Source: Kiritimatiellia bacterium
GTDB lineage: Bacteria > Verrucomicrobiota > Kiritimatiellia > RFP12 > UBA1067
DNA length: 11,343 nucleotides
Assembly: GCA_017547265.1 (NCBI GenBank)
Contig: JAFYQC010000067.1
Location: 1 to 11,343 of the forward strand
Reading direction: 5' to 3'
Within the stretch, counting starts at the first letter, position 1. Every line of letters starts with the position of its first letter. This document shows, piece by piece, positions 5,945 through 11,343 of the stretch. Position numbers and translations under genes: made by a program. The notes beneath the pieces were generated by a model. The model was given only the letters and a program-made list of their open reading frames with translations. It was not told the origin of the DNA and did no database searches.

Positions 5945-7537
5945 TCAAGGTTCAGGCGTGCCGTACTCCTTGGCGTTCGCGTATTTGTCGTCGTCGCCGA
6001 GCTTTTGCTTTAGCTCGGTGATGCGCTTCTTGAGGAAGTTGATTCTCTCCTGGTAGGCGGGGCTTAAGTACTCATTCTTTACTTCGTCGGGATCCTTCAC
6101 GATGTCGAAGTACTCCCACTCGTTACGCTTGTAGTAGTAGACGAGTGCGTCAGTCTTCGTGCGGATGCCGTACCACGCACTTGTCGCGTGCTCTCCGCCT
6201 TCGACGTAGTAGCGCATGTAGCAGTCCTCGCGCCACGAACCTGGCGTCCGTCCCCTGAGGTTCCCGAGGAAGCTCTCGCCCTGCATACGACCGGGCCTTG
6301 GCTCGTCAGCGATGTCGAGGAACGTCGGCGAGAAGTCGATGTTCGTCACGATGTCGGAGTTAACGCTCCCCGGCGCGATGATCGCGGGGCAGCGCGCGAT
6401 GAACGGCATGCGCGCGACCTCGTCCATGATGAAGCGCTTGTCGTATAGCCCGTGGTCGCCGAGGAAGAACCCTTGGTCGGAAGTGTAGATCACGACGGTG
6501 TTGTCGAGAATCCCTTTCTTCGCGAGGTAGTCGCACATGTCGCCGACGGAATCGTCGACGGCCTGGACGCAGGCGAGGTAGTCCTGCATGTAGCGGAGAT
6601 AGGAAAGGGCGGTCTTTGCTCGGTCGTCCATTCCTTCGGGCCACGCGTCGATGAACTTGCCGGAGGCGTCCTTCGCGCCTTCGTAGCTGCGTCCCTCGAA
6701 CTCGAACTTGCCGCCGCCAGCGAAGTATTCTGCGAGCTTCAGGTCTTCCTTGAGGCGCATGTGGTGGAGCAGCGTCATCGCGGTCGTCCTTATCGGCGAG
6801 GCGCGTCCTTTCCAGTCGTCGAAGAGAGTGTCGGGCGGCGGGATGTCCTTCAGCGTGAGACTGCGGAACGTGGCCCTGTACTTGTCGCTTGGCAGCCAGT
6901 TGCGGTGTGGCGCCTTGTGGTGCATCATGACGAAGAAGGGCTTGCCGGTCGCAAGCGCGCCGTCGATTACGTTCTCCGTCACCTTCGTGATGTTCTCCGT
7001 GGCGTATTCGCCGCGGTACTCCGTCTTGACGATCTTACCGTCCTTCTTTTCCCAGAACCACGGGTCGAAGTAGACGCCTTGGTTCGCGTAGACCATCCAG
7101 CGGTCCCAGTCGGCGTCGCGCACTGTCTTTGGGCCGCCGAGATGCCACTTGCCGATGAAGGCCGAGTAGTAGCCCGCGTCGCGCATGTAGCCGCCGACGG
7201 TCTTGATGTCGGTAGAGATGTCGTTGAAGACGGGAACGCCGTTTTTGTGGCTGTATTCGCCAGTGAGGATTCCGGCGCGGCTCGGAGTGCAGATCGGGTT
7301 TGTGCAGAAGCAGTTCTTGAGCAGCATTCCCTCTCGCGCGAGGCGGTCGATGTGCGGCGTCTTGTTGATCCGCGACCCGTACGCGCCGATTGCGTGCGCG
7401 GCGTGGTCGTCGGTCATGATGTAGAGGATGTTGAGGCGCTTTTTCTCGGCGGCGGCGAAGAGCCCCGAGCCCCTGCAGGAAATAAGCGCCAGAGCTGCAG
7501 TCTTCGTGACAAAGTCGCGACGTGTTGTGTTATTCAT
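5945..7537 (-). CDS. S1 family sulfatase, secreted, Cys-type
   Basis: 530 residues; hydrolyses sulfate esters, most likely of host or algal glycans. CTPSR (83-87) is the Cys-type CxPSR signature whose Cys83 must be oxidised to formylglycine. Metal and substrate residues: Asp43-Asp44 in MTDDHA, GKWHLGG (129-135), HHKAPH (206-211), and TSDQGFFLGDHG (352-363) with Asp354, Gln355 and His362. The leader has a twin-arginine motif (TRRDFVTK, 5-12), a short hydrophobic stretch and AAA-EKK as a possible cleavage site near 30. LISC (18-21) could alternatively be a lipobox, making it a Tat lipoprotein. N-terminal wording (DDHAAHAIGAYG) and the acidic C-terminal helices resemble N-acetylglucosamine-6-sulfatase-type enzymes, but subfamily is uncertain. 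Its promoter predicts leaderless mRNA. No bona fide FGE or anSME is seen nearby. Confidence 0.95.
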   Translation of the reverse strand: MNNTTRRDFVTKTAALALISCRGSGLFAAAEKKRLNILYIMTDDHAAHAIGAYGSRINKTPHIDRLAREGMLLKNCFCTNPICTPSRAGILTGEYSHKNGVPVFNDISTDIKTVGGYMRDAGYYSAFIGKWHLGGPKTVRDADWDRWMVYANQGVYFDPWFWEKKDGKIVKTEYRGEYATENITKVTENVIDGALATGKPFFVMMHHKAPHRNWLPSDKYRATFRSLTLKDIPPPDTLFDDWKGRASPIRTTAMTLLHHMRLKEDLKLAEYFAGGGKFEFEGRSYEGAKDASGKFIDAWPEGMDDRAKTALSYLRYMQDYLACVQAVDDSVGDMCDYLAKKGILDNTVVIYTSDQGFFLGDHGLYDKRFIMDEVARMPFIARCPAIIAPGSVNSDIVTNIDFSPTFLDIADEPRPGRMQGESFLGNLRGRTPGSWREDCYMRYYVEGGEHATSAWYGIRTKTDALVYYYKRNEWEYFDIVKDPDEVKNEYLSPAYQERINFLKKRITELKQKLGDDDKYANAKEYGTPEP

Positions 7538-7543
7538 GTCGCT

Positions 7544-7552
7544 ATTATATCA
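7544..7552 (-). promoter_or_regulatory. extended -10 promoter of the sulfatase gene, predicting leaderless mRNA
   Basis: Read on the minus strand: TGA-TATAAT, then AGCGAC, then ATG. With the usual seven-base step from the last base of the -10 to +1, transcription would begin exactly at the A of the start codon (7537). No -35 consensus is visible; a run of seven T lies directly upstream. No Shine-Dalgarno sequence fits between. Confidence 0.6.
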
Positions 7553-7595
7553 AAAAAAGGAATGCTTGGCGTCTAAAAGCACATACGCGAAGGGG

Positions 7596-7898
7596 TTATA
7601 GGTCGCCGACGAAGGTGATGTTCTGGCGGCAGTTGAGAATTGAGATTACGCGACAGTCGTTCTCACGGATGACGTAGAACACGCGATAGTTGCCGTAGGT
7701 CAATTCATGGATGCCAAGTTTTGCCAAGTCGGGGATGCGAGAAAGAGGGGCGATGGTTGGGAAGTTTTCGATAAGGGAAGTGTTGTCATAAAGACCCTTA
7801 AGCCATTTCCCTGCAGTAGCCCGATCGCTGTTTTCGACAATGTTCCTGACGTGTTCGCGCAATCTGTTGATGGCGTTGTCGGACCAGTTGAGCGTCAT
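7596..7898 (-). CDS. RelE/ParE superfamily toxin of a type II toxin-antitoxin pair
   Basis: 100 residues, the usual size. N-terminal helices (INRLREHVRNIVENSDRATA) are followed by the small beta-sheet: IAPLSRIPDLAKLGIHEL, YGNYRVFYVIREN and CRVISILNCRQNI, matching the ParE/RelE pattern in which the sheet ends R-E/hydrophobic, YRVFY and I.I. Such toxins either cleave mRNA on the ribosome (RelE) or poison gyrase (ParE); the sequence does not decide which, although LNWSDNAINRL and the overall shape lean to ParE-like. Its ATG overlaps the antitoxin stop by 4 bp (ATGA) and AAGGA (complement of 7908-7912) lies 9 nt upstream, so toxin translation is coupled to antitoxin. It ends 58 bp before the sulfatase start on the same strand. 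Confidence 0.88.
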   Translation of the reverse strand: MTLNWSDNAINRLREHVRNIVENSDRATAGKWLKGLYDNTSLIENFPTIAPLSRIPDLAKLGIHELTYGNYRVFYVIRENDCRVISILNCRQNITFVGDL

Positions 7899-8248
7899 AG
7901 TCCGAATTCCTTTTGCATCATGCCGAACACCTCTTTGTTGGAGTGGAATTCCCCACGTGCGAACTGTTCCTCGCTTGTCCGCAAATCTGCAAGGACCTGC
8001 TCAGCGATGCGCTGCTCATTTTCCCAGCTGTTAGATAGCGGCTCCCAGTCTACTATGCTGACGATTACCGAAGTTGGCTTGCCGTTCTGCGTTACAACGA
8101 TGGGGCGATGAGTGCGGCGGGTCTTTTCAAAATACTCCCCGAGCTTCCCGCGACATTCGGTGAATGAAATGACATCCTCCGAGAGTATCGGGCGGCGAGG
8201 CCCATGTCGGGTTAGCTTGGTCGGTGTTGCGAGAGATTTTGTCGCCAT
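7895..8248 (-). CDS. Phd/YefM family antitoxin
   Basis: 117 residues. The central part ISFTECRGKLGEYFEKT followed by HRPIVVTQNGKPTSVIVSIVDWEPL is the Phd/YefM DNA-binding and dimer fold. The C-terminal stretch (WENEQRIAEQVLADLRTSEEQFARGEF) is the acidic helical tail that wraps and neutralises the toxin. An unusual basic N-terminal extension of about 25 residues (KSLATPTKLTRHGPRRP) precedes the fold. ATG 8248 is supported by AAGGAG 9 nt upstream (complement near 8258-8263) and by a promoter with an operator-like palindrome just beyond. Antitoxin-first order and 4-bp overlap with the toxin are typical. The pair probably represses its own promoter by binding the inverted repeat at 8267-8296. Confidence 0.9.
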   Translation of the reverse strand: MATKSLATPTKLTRHGPRRPILSEDVISFTECRGKLGEYFEKTRRTHRPIVVTQNGKPTSVIVSIVDWEPLSNSWENEQRIAEQVLADLRTSEEQFARGEFHSNKEVFGMMQKEFGL

Positions 8249-8266
8249 GAGTTATGCTCCTTAAAT

Positions 8267-8296
8267 TGACGCGAATATTGTACCATATTCGCGTCA
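8267..8296. promoter_or_regulatory. operator-like perfect 12-bp inverted repeat over the toxin-antitoxin promoter
   Basis: TGACGCGAATAT (8267-8278) and ATATTCGCGTCA (8285-8296) are exact reverse complements around the 6-bp spacer TGTACC. The -10 hexamer lies in the centre, so a bound Phd-type dimer or toxin-antitoxin complex would block RNA polymerase directly. Autoregulation is typical of the family; the binding itself is inferred. Confidence 0.75.
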
Positions 8297-8306
8297 TAAT
8301 GGTCAA
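8277..8306 (-). promoter_or_regulatory. promoter of the toxin-antitoxin operon
   Basis: Minus strand: TTGACC (complement of 8301-8306; 5 of 6 to the -35 consensus), 18 bp, then TACAAT (complement of 8277-8282; 5 of 6 to the -10) preceded by TGG, an extended -10. Predicted +1 is near 8270, giving a 22-nt leader that contains AAGGAG. This is the best-formed promoter in the window. Confidence 0.75.
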
Positions 8307-8574
8307 ACGTCCAATTGATGCGGTAAGTGAGGCGGTGGAGCGAAGGTCCGAGGCCGGAGAGCCGACCTGTAAGGCGCCGCCAAGCCGAGCCGATGGTCGC
8401 GGGTGAGGTAGGCGGAAGGTCGCAGGCGTAAGAGTGACTTGCGTACGCAACCAGTGATAGACGCCGAGGCATGGCAGGCTAAACTCGGCTAATTGTCTGA
8501 TGTGCGAGAGCCGTCGCGAACCTGGAGCCGAACGAGAGCCCCGCGAGCCATCGGGCGGCGCAGCGGCGACCGCC
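8307..8574. other. 268-bp noncoding gap with repeat-like, foldable sequence
   Basis: No frame here has a convincing start, ribosome site or protein family; the open frames encode Arg/Ser/Pro-rich low-quality peptides. The segment contains six GAGCC pentamers (8359, 8387, 8508, 8525, 8536, 8545), a diverged direct repeat (GTGAGG then GCGAAGGTC at 8327-8348 versus GTGAGG then GCGGAAGGTC at 8403-8421) and a perfect 12-bp palindrome TTGCGTACGCAA (8439-8450). GGCGG/CCGCC arms at 8554-8574 could fold into a hairpin just after the ATPase B stop. It may be a dispersed genomic repeat, a structured RNA or decayed sequence. Confidence 0.5.
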
Positions 8575-9921
8575 TTACTTCGGCCAGTACTTGTCGGACA
8601 TCTTCGACGGGATACCCACTTCGCCCTTGTCAAAGCACTCGGCAAGAATCTTCCAGCCGAGGTCGAGCGCGTCGATGAGGTCGATGTTGACCGAAAGGTC
8701 CATCATCTTTTCCTCGAACGTCGTGCCGTACTTCAGGAGCTTGCGGTCCCAGTCGGACATCCTGAAGCCCATCGACTGCTTCTCGAGAGTCTCCTTGTAC
8801 TGCGCGTAAAGCTTGATCATCGCGTCCATGATCGTGCGATGGTCCTCGCGCGTCTTGTTGATGTTGACTTTCTTGCCGTCGACGTCGACGAACTTGTCCA
8901 CGCCCTTGTTTACCTGCTGCTTGAGACGCGAGAGCGAGCCGAACGGCTCGATGCGCCCGTTGCGAAGGTAGAACTGGCCCTCGGTGATGTAGCCAGTATT
9001 GTCCGGGACGGGGTGCGTCACGTCGTCACCAGGCATCGTCGTAACCGCGAGAATCGTGATCGAGCCCGCGCCGTCGAAGTCGACTGCCTTTTCATAGCGC
9101 GCGGCGAGCTGGGAGTAGAGGTCGCCCGGATAGCCGCGGTTCGAGGGAATCTGCTCCATCGTGATCGCGATTTCCTTCATAGCGTCGGCGAACGACGTCA
9201 TGTCGGTGAGAAGGACGAGAACGTCCTTGCCCTGAAGCGCGAACTTTTCTGCGACCGCGAGAGAGACGTCGGGAACGAGAACGCATTCGACCGTCGGGTC
9301 AGCCGCCGTGTGGACGAACATGACCGTCTTCGCAAGCGCGCCAGACTCGTCGAGCGTCGTGCGGAACTTGAGGTACTCGTCGTACTTGAGCCCCATGCCG
9401 CCGATGACAATGACGTCAGAGTCGGCCTGCAGCGCGATGCGGGCGAGAAGTTCGTTGTAGGGTTCGCCGGCCTTCGCGAAGATCGGGAGCTTTTGCGAAA
9501 TGACGAGCGAGTTGAAGAGGTCGATCATCGGGATGTTCGTCTTCACCATGCGGTTCGGCATGATGCGCTTTGCCGGGTTGACCGACGGCTGCCCGATGGG
9601 AGAGGGGTTCTCGTTGATCGCAGGACCGCCGTCGCGCGGGATGCCGGCGCCGGTGAACGCGCGTCCGAGAAGCGACTCGGAGAAGGGCACCTTCATCGTC
9701 TCGCCGAGGAAGCGGACTCGTGCGGCGGTATCGACGCCCCTCGCGCCCGCGAAGATCTGAAGAGTGACGTTCGGGCCGTCGAGCTTGATGACCTGCGCGA
9801 GCGAAGTTCCCGCGCGCGACTCGATTTCGGCAATCTCGTTGTACTTCACGCCTTCCGCGCGAAGCGTCGCAACGGAGCCCGACAGCGCGTCGATCTTATG
9901 GTAGACTTTGTTGTTGAACAT
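8575..9921 (-). CDS. atpB: V/A-type ATP synthase subunit B (non-catalytic nucleotide-binding subunit)
   Basis: 448 residues, full length. Subunit B alternates with catalytic subunit A in the A3B3 head of V/A-type rotary ATPases that pump or use H+ or Na+. Recognisable B features: [20 protein letters not shown] and [26 protein letters not shown] (about 121-166), where catalytic subunits would have the P-loop GAFGSGKT, absent here. [51 protein letters not shown] and [22 protein letters not shown] follow in the order expected for bacterial B subunits. GGGAG (complement of 9927-9931) lies 5 nt before ATG 9921 under an extended -10. Normally the gene sits directly after subunit A and before subunit D; here prfB diverges upstream and a toxin-antitoxin pair lies downstream, so it is monocistronic in this window. 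Confidence 0.95.
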   Translation of the reverse strand: MFNNKVYHKIDALSGSVATLRAEGVKYNEIAEIESRAGTSLAQVIKLDGPNVTLQIFAGARGVDTAARVRFLGETMKVPFSESLLGRAFTGAGIPRDGGPAINENPSPIGQPSVNPAKRIMPNRMVKTNIPMIDLFNSLVISQKLPIFAKAGEPYNELLARIALQADSDVIVIGGMGLKYDEYLKFRTTLDESGALAKTVMFVHTAADPTVECVLVPDVSLAVAEKFALQGKDVLVLLTDMTSFADAMKEIAITMEQIPSNRGYPGDLYSQLAARYEKAVDFDGAGSITILAVTTMPGDDVTHPVPDNTGYITEGQFYLRNGRIEPFGSLSRLKQQVNKGVDKFVDVDGKKVNINKTREDHRTIMDAMIKLYAQYKETLEKQSMGFRMSDWDRKLLKYGTTFEEKMMDLSVNIDLIDALDLGWKILAECFDKGEVGIPSKMSDKYWPK

Positions 9922-9945
9922 TGGAACTCCCTAAGTTGTCCACCT

Positions 9946-9954
9946 ATTATACCA
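9946..9954 (-). promoter_or_regulatory. extended -10 promoter of the V/A-ATPase subunit B gene
   Basis: Minus strand TGG-TATAAT; predicted +1 near 9939, giving an 18-nt leader that includes GGGAG at good spacing before ATG 9921. No -35 match at 16-18 bp. It lies back-to-back with the prfB promoter, 36 bp apart, so the two could interfere. Confidence 0.65.
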
Positions 9955-9987
9955 TATTTCCTCGCCGATGCGGAGTGCCGCGATTTT

Positions 9988-9996
9988 TGGTATAAT
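9988..9996 (+). promoter_or_regulatory. extended -10 promoter of prfB with near-zero leader
   Basis: TGG-TATAAT ends 9 nt before ATG 10006. The predicted +1 is about 10003, leaving roughly 3 nt of leader and no Shine-Dalgarno sequence. No -35 match is seen; a T5 run precedes the TG. Confidence 0.6.
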
Positions 9997-10005
9997 CTTC
10001 AAATC

Positions 10006-11145
10006 ATGGCGGAAGAAGAGAAAGTAAAGCTGCTGGAAGTCGAAGAAGTCCGGCAGAAGATTGAAGACCTTAAGAAAAAAGTCGGCGAAATGGCCGACTA
10101 TATCCACATCGACGACAGGCGCGCAAAGCTCGCCGATCTCGAGGCACAGCAGGCGTCGGGGGATTTCTGGAACAATCAGACGAAGGCAAAGGAAGTCATC
10201 GCCGCGACGAACGCGGAACGCGCGTATGTCGTGCCGTTTACGGCGCTTACGAAGACTGTCGAGGACGCGGGCGTGATGCTTGAGCTCGCCGAGATGGAAG
10301 ATGGCCCGGCCCAGCAGAACGCGCTAAAGGACACTCTCGCGGAATGCGCGAAAGCCGACGAATATTTCGGCAAGCTTCGCCTCCAGTCGCTTCTCGGCGG
10401 CAAGTTCGACCAGTGCAACGTCTTCGTGAAACTCCACGCCGGGCAGGGCGGCACCGAGGCGTGCGACTGGGTCGCGATGCTCTACCGCATGTACCAGCGT
10501 TACGCCGAGTCACAGGGCTGGAAGGTCGAGGAATACGACGTGCAGCCGGGCGAAGAAGCTGGCTACAAGGATGTATATTTCCGTGTCGAGGGGCCGTACG
10601 CTTTCGGTATGCTCAAGGCCGAGCGCGGCATCCACCGCCTCGTGAGAATCTCGCCGTTTGACGCGAACAAGCGCCGCCAGACATCGTTCGCCTCGATGGA
10701 GACTGTCGCGGAAATCAACGACGACATCGAGATTGAAATCAAGGACGAAGATCTCAGAATCGACACCTACCGCTCCGGTGGCGCGGGCGGGCAGCACGTC
10801 AACAAGACTGACTCCGCAGTGCGCCTGACGCACCTTCCTACGGGCATCGTAGTCGCCTGCCAGAAGGAGCGCTCGCAGCACATGAACAAGGAGAAGGCCA
10901 TGGCGATGCTCAAGGCCCAGCTCTACGAGTACTACGAAGACCAAAAGAAGGCCGAGATGGACCGCTTCTACGGCGCGAAATCCGAGAACGGCTGGGGTTC
11001 GCAGATTCGCTCATACGTCTTCTGCCCCTACACGATGGTCAAGGATCTCCGTACCGAATACGAGACGAGCGACGTTGACGGAGTGATGGATGGACATCTC
11101 CAGCCGTTCGTCGAGGCATGGCTGCAGATGAAGGCGGCGAAGTAG
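10006..11145 (+). CDS. prfB: peptide chain release factor 2
   Basis: 379 residues, slightly longer than E. coli RF2. It recognises UGA and UAA stop codons and triggers peptide release. The stop-recognition tripeptide SPF (216-218, in [18 protein letters not shown]) identifies RF2 rather than RF1 (PxT). The catalytic GGQ is at 261-263 in [21 protein letters not shown]. The N-terminal coiled-coil domain (about 1-100, DFWNN at 53-57) aligns with RF2. The reading frame is continuous: the in-frame UGA that drives the autoregulatory frameshift near codon 26 in many bacteria is absent. ATG 10006 was chosen because conserved sequence starts there and the open frame further upstream is antisense to the ATPase gene. 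It ends with tandem TAG TAG, read by RF1, not RF2. Confidence 0.96.
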   Translation: MAEEEKVKLLEVEEVRQKIEDLKKKVGEMADYIHIDDRRAKLADLEAQQASGDFWNNQTKAKEVIAATNAERAYVVPFTALTKTVEDAGVMLELAEMEDGPAQQNALKDTLAECAKADEYFGKLRLQSLLGGKFDQCNVFVKLHAGQGGTEACDWVAMLYRMYQRYAESQGWKVEEYDVQPGEEAGYKDVYFRVEGPYAFGMLKAERGIHRLVRISPFDANKRRQTSFASMETVAEINDDIEIEIKDEDLRIDTYRSGGAGGQHVNKTDSAVRLTHLPTGIVVACQKERSQHMNKEKAMAMLKAQLYEYYEDQKKAEMDRFYGAKSENGWGSQIRSYVFCPYTMVKDLRTEYETSDVDGVMDGHLQPFVEAWLQMKAAK

Positions 11146-11146
11146 T

Positions 11147-11245
11147 AGTCAGGGGTCAGGAGTCAGGGGTCAGGAGTTGGAGTTTAGAGTTGGAGTTGGA
11201 GAGTGGTGGGGTAGATTTTAGTTGGAGTTAGGAGTTGGAGAGTGG
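11147..11245 (+). repeat. G-rich heptad tandem repeats downstream of prfB
   Basis: AGTCAGGGGTCAGG occurs twice in perfect tandem (11147-11160, 11161-11174), that is four RGTCAGG heptads. It is followed by a degenerate AGTTGGAG-type array in which GGAGTTGGAGAGTGG is repeated exactly (11192-11206 and 11231-11245). From 11175 to 11245 the strand has no C at all. The array starts 2 bp after the first stop of prfB and overlaps its second TAG. No reading frame is supported. Confidence 0.75.
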
Positions 11246-11256
11246 AAGATAGGAAC

Positions 11257-11343
11257 TTATACGGGCGGGCGATAGAGCCCGAGAAGCGCGGAAGGCACAA
11301 GACCTTCGGCGCTGCCGTTGGTGCCGCGTTTTCCGACTTGATC
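11257..11343. other. edge sequence: possible partial gene or structured RNA, strand undecided
   Basis: On the minus strand a frame runs from the window edge to TAA at 11257-11259 and encodes 28 residues ending ALLGLYRPPV, which would be the C-terminus of a gene convergent with prfB. On the plus strand a frame running to the edge (with GTG 11242 as a possible start) reads AIEPEKRGRHKTFGAAVGAA. Neither is long enough to recognise. Hairpins are also present: CGGGC/GCCCG (11266-11281), GCGCGGAAGG/CCTTCGGCGC (11286-11312) and an alternative CGGCGC/GTGCCG (11307-11326) followed by CG and TTTT. I cannot decide between these readings. Confidence 0.3.

Noticed and set aside
6452..7576. Long plus-strand open frame of 374 codons opposite the sulfatase
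   Set aside because: It is antisense to a sulfatase with complete catalytic motifs, and the predicted peptide is a Val/Ala/Glu/Arg-rich shadow without recognisable features.
7596..8248. Toxin-antitoxin pair as a sign of a plasmid or integrated mobile element
   Set aside because: No integrase, transposase, tRNA target, direct-repeat border or phage gene is visible around it, and such pairs are common on chromosomes.
8127..8645. Minus-strand open frame of 172 codons across the intergenic gap
   Set aside because: It overlaps both the ATPase B end and the antitoxin in wrong frames and yields a low-complexity Arg/Ser/Pro/Leu peptide, so I treat the gap as noncoding.
8500..10005. Very long plus-strand open frame joined in frame to prfB, which would give an 881-residue protein
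   Set aside because: The first 500 codons are exactly antisense to the ATPase subunit B gene and give an Arg/Val/Glu/His-rich peptide with no domain. prfB has its own promoter and start at 10006. The openness is a by-product of codon bias on the other strand.

Overview
The window reads as chromosomal DNA from a GC-rich Gram-negative-type anaerobe. The best guess is the Verrucomicrobiota/Kiritimatiellota/Lentisphaerota neighbourhood. The reasons are a SUMF1-like (formylglycine-generating-enzyme-fold) protein, a CxPSR sulfatase with a twin-arginine leader, a bacterial V/A-type ATPase subunit and a lipoprotein signal. This placement is inference, because no rRNA or marker tree is available.

Left part (1-4225, + strand): a run of five tightly packed genes. 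It starts with a SUMF1-like protein (5' end outside the window), then a small DUF3089-like lipoprotein whose serine nucleophile appears to be lost. A GT2 glycosyltransferase, a GT4 glycosyltransferase and an alkaline-phosphatase-fold phosphodiesterase follow. Most junctions are 4-8 bp overlaps, so the last three probably work together on a surface glycan or glycolipid. A four-unit heptanucleotide repeat is embedded in the GT4 interdomain linker.

Middle (4226-5905, +): cysteine synthase with its own promoter, followed 8 bp later by a ComF-type phosphoribosyltransferase. Converging on it from the right (5945-8306, - strand) are a sulfatase with a near-perfect leaderless promoter and a Phd/YefM-RelE/ParE toxin-antitoxin pair. 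The pair's promoter is wrapped in a perfect 12-bp inverted repeat.

Right part (8307-11343): a 268-bp noncoding, repeat-like gap, then a V/A-ATPase subunit B gene on the - strand. That gene stands alone rather than in the usual ATPase operon and diverges from prfB (release factor 2, no programmed frameshift). Downstream of prfB lie heptad-type repeats and an unassigned edge sequence.

A regularity across the window is that all five promoters I can place carry an extended -10 (TGn + TATAAT-like). Three of them sit so close to the ATG that the mRNA would have a leader of about 0-9 nt. I see no RNA gene, CRISPR array, insertion sequence or prophage. Nothing here is convincingly a wholly new system. 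The most unusual items are the promoter/leaderless pattern, the catalytically degenerate DUF3089-like lipoprotein, the repeat inside the glycosyltransferase gene, and the orphan ATPase subunit.
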